A DNA stretch of 64,000 nt from positions 56,059 through 120,058 of the forward strand of contig DIWR01000031.1 of NCBI GenBank assembly GCA_002428495.1. Direction: 5' to 3'. The notes below the pieces were generated by a model. The model was not told the origin of the DNA and did not search any database. It saw only the letters and a list, made by a program, of their open reading frames with translations. The position numbers and the translations under genes are program-made. Source of the stretch: Synergistaceae bacterium UBA6101 (GTDB lineage Bacteria; Synergistota; Synergistia; Synergistales; Synergistaceae). Positions 58,996 to 64,000 of the stretch are shown here, piece by piece (position 1 is the stretch's first letter; each line of letters opens with the position of its first letter).

Positions 58996-60494
58996 GAGAG
59001 AGCTTCCCCTTCCCTGTAACTCAGTGCCTCTGCTACATGTTCAAGCTTTATCTCTTCTGAAGCGGCGAGGTCGGCAATGGTCCTGGAGACTTTGAGCACC
59101 CTGGAAAGCCCCCTTCCTGAGAGCCTTACACGGTTAAGTGCCCTGAGCAGAAAGCTTTTTACCTCCGGGGTCAGTACGATCTTCCTTCGAAGCAGTTTTT
59201 CGGGGATCTCAGAATTTGATCCTATTCCATACCCGGACCACCGTTTTACCTGTATATCCCTGGCAGCCCGGACCCTTTCAGCAACCTCTGCGCTGCTCTC
59301 GCCGCATTTTCCCTCGAGGGAGACAAGCTCTTCAGGCATAAGCCTGGGTATCGAGATGTGAAGGTCTATCCTGTCAAGAATTGGGCCTGAGAGGCGCCTT
59401 CTGTACCTCTCGAGGGCCGAAGGCGAACACGTGCAGTGTTCAACTGGATCTCCCGCGAAACCGCAGGGGCATGGATTGCACGCAGCGACCATCAGGACTT
59501 TTGCCGGATATACAACGCTGCCCGAAGCACGGCTTACAGTTATCTGCCCATCCTCAAGCGGCTGCCTTAGAGCCTCGAGGACATCCCTGGTGAACTCAGG
59601 AAACTCGTCGAGGAAGAGCACTCCCCGTGATGCAAGGCTTATCTCGCCCGGTCTTAGTGTGGTCCCTCCGCCGCAGAGAGCGACAGCGCTTGCAGTATGG
59701 TGCACAGATCTAAAGGGTCTCTCCCTGACAGATGAGATCGAATTTCCGACAGTACTTCTGAGAAGAAGCACCTCCATAAGCTCCGGATCGGAAAGGGGAG
59801 GAAGTATCCCTTTAAGCGCCCTTGCCAGAAGCGTTTTGCCCGAACCCGGAGATCCGACCAGAAGGAGGTTGTGATGTCCTGCCGCAGCTATCTCAAGCGC
59901 CCGTTTGGCAGCAGACTGCCCTTTGATGTCAGAAAAGTCGGGATCTGCCTGGGGAGGGGTAAAGTCTGCCTCACAGTAACCGACTCTTGCCAGTTCGGTC
60001 TCTCCCCTTAAATGCGCAAAGAGGTCCCCAAGCGATTTTACCCTCCATGCAGAGACCCCTTCGACCAGACTGACCTCTTCAGCGTTTTCTTCCGGCAGGT
60101 AGATATCCCATCCCTTTTCCCGGGCCAGAAAAGCCGCGGGGACAGCTCCCCTGACTTTTCTGAGCCTTCCGTCAAGTGCGAGTTCACCAATGAAGAGGGA
60201 TGTTTTTCTGACCTTCACGCCGCCCTGCACACAGGCTATTGCGACTGCGATAGCAAGGTCCAGCAGCGCTCCCTCCTTTGGCACGTCCGCAGGAGCAAGG
60301 TTGATCGCCACTCTCCCCCGGAGCGTTATCCCAACGCTTCTGAGGGCAGCCCTGACTCTCTCCCTGGCCTCTCTGACTGCTGCGTCAGGAAGACCTACCA
60401 CTGATATGTTAAAAAGTCCACCGGTTATCTCCACTTCCACCTCTACCGGAACCGCCTTGACTCCCCGAAGCGTTATACCTGAGACAGAGTTCAT
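58980..60494 (-). CDS. comM: ComM/YifB family AAA+ helicase
   Basis: A 504-residue Mg-chelatase-like ATPase; ComM promotes branch migration during natural transformation. The N-terminal Lon-protease-like fold (NISVVGLPDAAVREARERVR) precedes Walker A GSPGSGKT (214-221), Walker B FLDEFPEF and a four-Cys cluster in ACNPCPCGF...HCTCSPS. The ATG at 60494 follows GGAGGG by seven bases and overlaps the yraN stop (ATGA). It is coupled to dprA, supporting a DNA-uptake role. Confidence 0.94.
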   Translation of the reverse strand: MNSVSGITLRGVKAVPVEVEVEITGGLFNISVVGLPDAAVREARERVRAALRSVGITLRGRVAINLAPADVPKEGALLDLAIAVAIACVQGGVKVRKTSLFIGELALDGRLRKVRGAVPAAFLAREKGWDIYLPEENAEEVSLVEGVSAWRVKSLGDLFAHLRGETELARVGYCEADFTPPQADPDFSDIKGQSAAKRALEIAAAGHHNLLLVGSPGSGKTLLARALKGILPPLSDPELMEVLLLRSTVGNSISSVRERPFRSVHHTASAVALCGGGTTLRPGEISLASRGVLFLDEFPEFTRDVLEALRQPLEDGQITVSRASGSVVYPAKVLMVAACNPCPCGFAGDPVEHCTCSPSALERYRRRLSGPILDRIDLHISIPRLMPEELVSLEGKCGESSAEVAERVRAARDIQVKRWSGYGIGSNSEIPEKLLRRKIVLTPEVKSFLLRALNRVRLSGRGLSRVLKVSRTIADLAASEEIKLEHVAEALSYREGEALSWMKI

Positions 60495-60955
60495 AGTATT
60501 CCCTCCGTGATATTTTTGATATGTTCTATAGAGGGTCCTCTGCCCTCTTTGAGCGTGATAGCAATGAGATCTATACGCCAGAATCCTGTGTATTTTCTGT
60601 TTTCTGTCCATATCCTGGCAGCTTTTTTAAGTTTTTTTATTTTTTCGGGCCCTACTGTACATTCAGGCGGCATGAGCCAGCCAAAGCTTCTGGTCCTGAC
60701 CTCGACAAAGACGATCTCATCGCCGTCATTGGCAATGATGTCTATCTCACCATGCCTGCAGCTTACATTCTTCGCTATGATCCTGTATCCGATGTGGGTG
60801 AGGTAATCTGCCGCTTTTTCTTCACCATATTTTCCTGTCTGCAGGTGAAGCGGAAGTGTTTTTGAATGGTCTGCCTGATCTTTCCCGGAAGATTTTTGAA
60901 TGGAGACTTTATTTCTTTCCTGAAGTGAGCGTTTTAGAGCCCTTTCAAGGCTCAT
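60491..60955 (-). CDS. yraN: YraN/UPF0102 nuclease-fold protein
   Basis: A 154-residue protein of the UPF0102 family, with a Holliday-junction-resolvase-like fold. The signature KYGEEKAADYLTHIGYRI, followed by the RHGEIDIIANDGDEIVFVEV catalytic-like Glu/Asp/Lys arrangement, is intact. The first 38 residues lie outside the domain. It overlaps rnhB and comM by four bases each. Confidence 0.92.
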   Translation of the reverse strand: MSLERALKRSLQERNKVSIQKSSGKDQADHSKTLPLHLQTGKYGEEKAADYLTHIGYRIIAKNVSCRHGEIDIIANDGDEIVFVEVRTRSFGWLMPPECTVGPEKIKKLKKAARIWTENRKYTGFWRIDLIAITLKEGRGPSIEHIKNITEGIL

Positions 60956-61548
60956 ACCCCTGTTTCCCTCGAGACTCCCCTGAAAGAGAATCTGTGGATC
61001 GGTGACGGGCCTATTTCCATCAGTATCCTTCTGTGTTCGGCGGATGGGTAGCCCTTGTGGGCGCTGAAACCGTACTCCGGATAGAGTTTATCCATGCTGC
61101 GCATTATCCTGTCCCTCAAAACCTTTGCTACGACAGATGCAGCTGCTATGGCAGGCACCCTGTCGTCTCCCTTGACCACACATCTCTGGAATGATCCAAG
61201 TCCCGGAATGTACGTGCAGCCGTCGACCAATACTATGTCCGGTTCAGAGTCAAGGCGTTCTACGGATCTCTTCATGCACCAGAGAGATGCCTGTAGGATG
61301 TTTATCCTGTCTATCTTATGCGGTGACGCAGCCTGCGCTCTCCAATTTATCCCGCACTCACACATCCGGCAGAAAAGATCCTCTCGTCTTGATGGTGAAA
61401 GTTTTTTTGAGTCTTTTAGACCTTTTGAAAGGAGGTATTGTCTCTGTTCGTTCGTAAGGATGACCGCAGCTGCAACAACAGGCCCGGCAAGCGGACCTCT
61501 GCCTGCTTCATCTGTTCCTGCGACAACTATTCCAGCCCTTCCAAACAT
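60952..61548 (-). CDS. rnhB: Ribonuclease HII
   Basis: Removes ribonucleotides and RNA primers from DNA. The active-site block VAGTDEAGRGPLAGPVV (Asp13, Glu14), the later Asp in VLVDGCTYIPG and KGDDRVPAIAAASVVAKV identify it; 198 residues is typical. The ATG at 61548 overlaps the rbgA stop by one base (TAATG). Confidence 0.96.
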   Translation of the reverse strand: MFGRAGIVVAGTDEAGRGPLAGPVVAAAVILTNEQRQYLLSKGLKDSKKLSPSRREDLFCRMCECGINWRAQAASPHKIDRINILQASLWCMKRSVERLDSEPDIVLVDGCTYIPGLGSFQRCVVKGDDRVPAIAAASVVAKVLRDRIMRSMDKLYPEYGFSAHKGYPSAEHRRILMEIGPSPIHRFSFRGVSRETGV

Positions 61549-62384
61549 TACTTGAGGCTCTCCCACAGCGGCGGATCTCCCGGTCTTTCAAGGCTCATCC
61601 TGCCAAGTCTTCCTGTGGCAAACGCGTCTATAAAGACCCGGCCTGTGCTTTCTATGTCCACAAGACCGCCCGGCAGCAGTTTGCCGAGCCTTTTGCCTAC
61701 GGATCCGAGTATTTCCGCCGGAGTTCCCTCAGGCTTGATCCCCCAGGCTGACTCAACGCCCTGCCATAGGTTTTTGGTTATCAGGAATGATATGCATTCT
61801 TTTGCGTGCTCTTCCCAGTTGCCTATTACCTGGCCTCTTGTAGAGCCTATCCATGAAATGATCCGGTGCGCCCTTGCGTCGCTGTGAGGATCAAGTATCC
61901 CGGGTGAGTCGACCAGGAGGAATCCCTCTCCCTTGAACCAGGATACTCCCTTGGTTATTCCGGGTATCCCGCCGACAGGGGCGGCTTTTCTTCCCACCAG
62001 CTGATTGATGAGCATGGATTTTCCAACGTTTGGGATGCCGACTACCGCCATTCTGAGATCACGGAAGGCCGGTTTCTTTTCCGTCAGCTCTTTCCGTATC
62101 TGGCTGAGCCCTCCCTTGCGGAGGTCCAGCGGCCACGTTGGAAGATTTTTGGACTTCAGATGTTCTGCCCATATTTTAGTGATATTGGGATCAGCTAGAT
62201 CCGCTTTTGAGAGGATAGTCCATATTTTTATTTTAGGGGCAAAGATGTGAAGAAAGGGCGATGAAGAGAGGTTCGGCGCTCTCGCGTCCCGAACCTCTAA
62301 AATAAGGTCAATGTTGGCTGCAAGCGCCTCAAGCTGGCGTTTGCCTTTTGCCATATGCCCAGGGAACCATACAGTCCGACCCAT
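61548..62384 (-). CDS. rbgA: Ribosome biogenesis GTPase RbgA/YlqF
   Basis: A circularly permuted GTPase needed for late 50S assembly. G-motifs occur in permuted order: G4 SKADLAD, then G1 GIPNVGKSML, G2 at GITKG and G3 DSPGI. The leading WFPGHMAKGKRQLE is the family signature. It has 278 residues, and its ATG directly precedes the lepB gene's 3' end with no gap, in the same order as Bacillus lepB-ylqF-rnhB. Confidence 0.96.
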   Translation of the reverse strand: MGRTVWFPGHMAKGKRQLEALAANIDLILEVRDARAPNLSSSPFLHIFAPKIKIWTILSKADLADPNITKIWAEHLKSKNLPTWPLDLRKGGLSQIRKELTEKKPAFRDLRMAVVGIPNVGKSMLINQLVGRKAAPVGGIPGITKGVSWFKGEGFLLVDSPGILDPHSDARAHRIISWIGSTRGQVIGNWEEHAKECISFLITKNLWQGVESAWGIKPEGTPAEILGSVGKRLGKLLPGGLVDIESTGRVFIDAFATGRLGRMSLERPGDPPLWESLK

Positions 62385-62900
62385 TTATTCTATCAGCCCT
62401 ATCCGGGTGAGCGGCCAGTATCTGAAAACTGCCGGACCCCGGAAGAAATTTCTCGGGACAAAACCCCAGAACCTGCCGTCCTGCGAGTTCGGCCTGTTGT
62501 CTCCCAGGCAAAAATAGCTTTTCTCAGGAACTGTTTCCGGCAACATGTCAAAAGTGTCTTTGTTTTTCACGTATGGCTCAAATACTTCTTTATCGTTTAC
62601 ATACACTGTACCGTTCCTTATCTCTACCTTGTCTCCGGGAAGACCGATGATCCGCTTTACGAAATCCCTTCTCGGATCCACCGGGTACTTGAAGACGGCT
62701 ATCTGTCCCCTCTTTGGCTCAACTTTTGGCATCGCATACCAGAATTTGAGCACGAGCACACGATCTCCCACTTCAAGAGTGGGGATCATAGATCCGCTTG
62801 GGATCCAGAACGCCTGTATAACAAAGGTCCTTAAGATAAGGGCAAGCACCAGCGCCCAGAAAACTGTCTCTATCGTTTCACGCCACCATGGTTTAGGCAT
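62385..62900 (-). CDS. lepB: Signal peptidase I
   Basis: Cleaves signal peptides at the outer face of the inner membrane. One N-terminal span (about residues 8-28) leads to the catalytic Ser37 in FWIPSGSMIPTL and the general base Lys82 in RRDFVKRIIGLPGD, then GDNRPNSQDGRFWG. The 171-residue length is the short Gram-positive form. GGAGGA precedes the ATG at 62900; an upstream in-frame start at 62978 would add a second hydrophobic stretch. Confidence 0.94.
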   Translation of the reverse strand: MPKPWWRETIETVFWALVLALILRTFVIQAFWIPSGSMIPTLEVGDRVLVLKFWYAMPKVEPKRGQIAVFKYPVDPRRDFVKRIIGLPGDKVEIRNGTVYVNDKEVFEPYVKNKDTFDMLPETVPEKSYFCLGDNRPNSQDGRFWGFVPRNFFRGPAVFRYWPLTRIGLIE

Positions 62901-62979
62901 AACATTGATTCCTCCAATATAAATCAGAAAAAGGACAAGCAGCGCAGCTGTACTGATGGCTCTTTTTCCGGCACACATT

Positions 62980-63825
62980 TTATTTATCCTGAACTAACGC
63001 TTCCTCCGACGCCTCTATCTCAGCTATGTACGACGCTCCGCCCTCAAGCTCAGGAAAAACTTTGCCTGAAGGTCCGAACTCAAGGGAGACCCTGTTCAGC
63101 CCTCCGGGATTATAAACATCCACAACAGAACCGGTCAGTCCGGCAGTGAAAGCAGCAATCGCGCTTGCTGCAGAGCCCGTTCCGCATGAAAGGGTGAGGT
63201 CTTCCACCCCTCTCTCATATGTAATGACGTCAAGGCCTGCTTCATATGTTGACTTTGGTGATACAAAATTTATATTTGCCCCTTCCGGAAAAAGGTCTGT
63301 CCTAAAACGTATCGCCCTGCCGATCTTCCTGTACCGATCTTCAGATTCAAGGCGCTTCTCTTCAAATATTACAGCATGAGGGACACCGACTGTCAAAAAA
63401 GTATAACTGAAATCATATCCTTCGACAGAGGCGGGAACGTCATGGACAAGGTCTGAAATATTTACAGGAGAAAGCTTGAGGGTCGTTCTTGCATCCCTTA
63501 CACTGGCATCTACTCTGCCGCCCAAGGTTTCAAAGGTCATTTCAGGTTTTTTTACTATGCCTTTGAGAAATGCGTATCTGGCAATGCACCTTGCCCCGTT
63601 GCCGCACATCTCGCCCTCTGTGCCGTCGCGGTTGAACAGTCTCATTTTAAAATCATGGGTTTCCGATGGTTCCACTGCAAGTATGCCGTCCGCGCCCAGT
63701 GACTCTCTCCTTCTGCAAAGAGCCTTGGCATACATGGAAAGCGTTTCCCCGCTGTATTTAAGCTCCATATTGTTTATGACAAGGAAATCGTTTCCGTTGC
63801 CGTTCATTTTTGTGCATAGGATCAT
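62980..63825 (-). CDS. dapF: Diaminopimelate epimerase
   Basis: Converts LL- to meso-diaminopimelate for lysine and peptidoglycan. The two catalytic cysteines are Cys74 in EMCGNGARC and Cys214 in LSCGTGSAA; KMNGNGNDFLVI at the N-terminus is also diagnostic. The 281-residue length is normal. I chose the ATG at 63825; a TTG at 63864 adds 13 non-conserved residues. Confidence 0.96.
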   Translation of the reverse strand: MILCTKMNGNGNDFLVINNMELKYSGETLSMYAKALCRRRESLGADGILAVEPSETHDFKMRLFNRDGTEGEMCGNGARCIARYAFLKGIVKKPEMTFETLGGRVDASVRDARTTLKLSPVNISDLVHDVPASVEGYDFSYTFLTVGVPHAVIFEEKRLESEDRYRKIGRAIRFRTDLFPEGANINFVSPKSTYEAGLDVITYERGVEDLTLSCGTGSAASAIAAFTAGLTGSVVDVYNPGGLNRVSLEFGPSGKVFPELEGGASYIAEIEASEEALVQDK

Positions 63826-63922
63826 CCGGCATTCGACCCTTCGTTTGTATTTTGCCAACGGCAACTATTCTACACCAAATGCACTGACTTGTGGAAGCGG
63901 CATCCAGCCTGATATTCCAAAC

Positions 63923-63975
63923 AACTGTCTGCGCGACAACAACTGTCTGCGCGACAACACAACTGTCTGCGCGAC
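63923..63975. repeat. Short tandem repeat AACTGTCTGCGCGAC, three copies
   Basis: The 15-bp core occurs at 63923, 63941 and 63961, with AAC and AACAC joins (periods 18 and 20). It lies upstream of dapF at the end of the window and may continue beyond it. Confidence 0.9.
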
Positions 63976-64000
63976 ACTGTCAATGATCAGGGAAAATGTC

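Overview
The window is bacterial and looks like a Synergistota genome. Three things point there. A full lipid A/LPS and BamA set shows an outer membrane. A Firmicutes-like gene order (dapF-lepB-rbgA-rnhB-yraN-comM-dprA-topA-trmFO-xerC-codY) sits beside it, and CodY is rare outside Firmicutes. Selenocysteine use and a SpoIVB-like S55 peptidase are also present. The phylum is my inference from content; no search was run.

Layout. 1-10.3 kb (+) is a polysaccharide cluster: a C-terminal fragment of a large membrane protein, manC, gmd, an ABC exporter (wzm, a small anchored Ig-like protein, wzt), a WbdD-like methyltransferase with a heptad-repeat stalk, a two-domain glycosyltransferase and a second Gmd-like gene. 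10.3-16.6 kb (-) supplies the sugar and the acceptor: manA, a phosphohexomutase, two GT4 enzymes and a polyprenyl-phosphate sugar phosphotransferase. Together they describe fructose-6-P to GDP-mannose to GDP-6-deoxy sugar, lipid-linked priming, chain growth and capping in the cytoplasm, and ABC export. A tRNA-Ala, a TagF-like gene, a DUF1015 gene, a KilA-N gene, rqcH, rluD, ileS, nadC-niaR, fhs and dgkA follow to 32.5 kb.

33.4-49.0 kb (-) carries an S55 peptidase, prfB (programmed +1 frameshift), selD (in-frame UGA, itself a selenoprotein), birA, lptF/G, kdsC, lpxA, fabZ, lpxC, lpxD, a predicted outer-membrane protein, bamA, a membrane protein and a sigma factor. 49.0-54 kb holds a histidine phosphatase, three tRNAs (Lys, Glu, Thr), DUF501, an S1-domain protein, CheY, CodY and XerC. 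54-64 kb is the trmFO-to-dapF housekeeping cluster.

The least ordinary feature is a set of gene-free repeat islands (about 19.9, 21.1-21.5, 23.2-24.4, 28.3-28.7, 32.5-33.4, 36.8-37.6, 49.9 and 54.0 kb). They are built from recurring modules: REPIN-like inverted doublets, some carrying 79-bp tandem inserts; arrays of short hairpins with constant linkers and varying stems; and arrays of 7-bp cores spaced 11 bp apart. Several modules run into the 3' ends of genes and supply their last codons.
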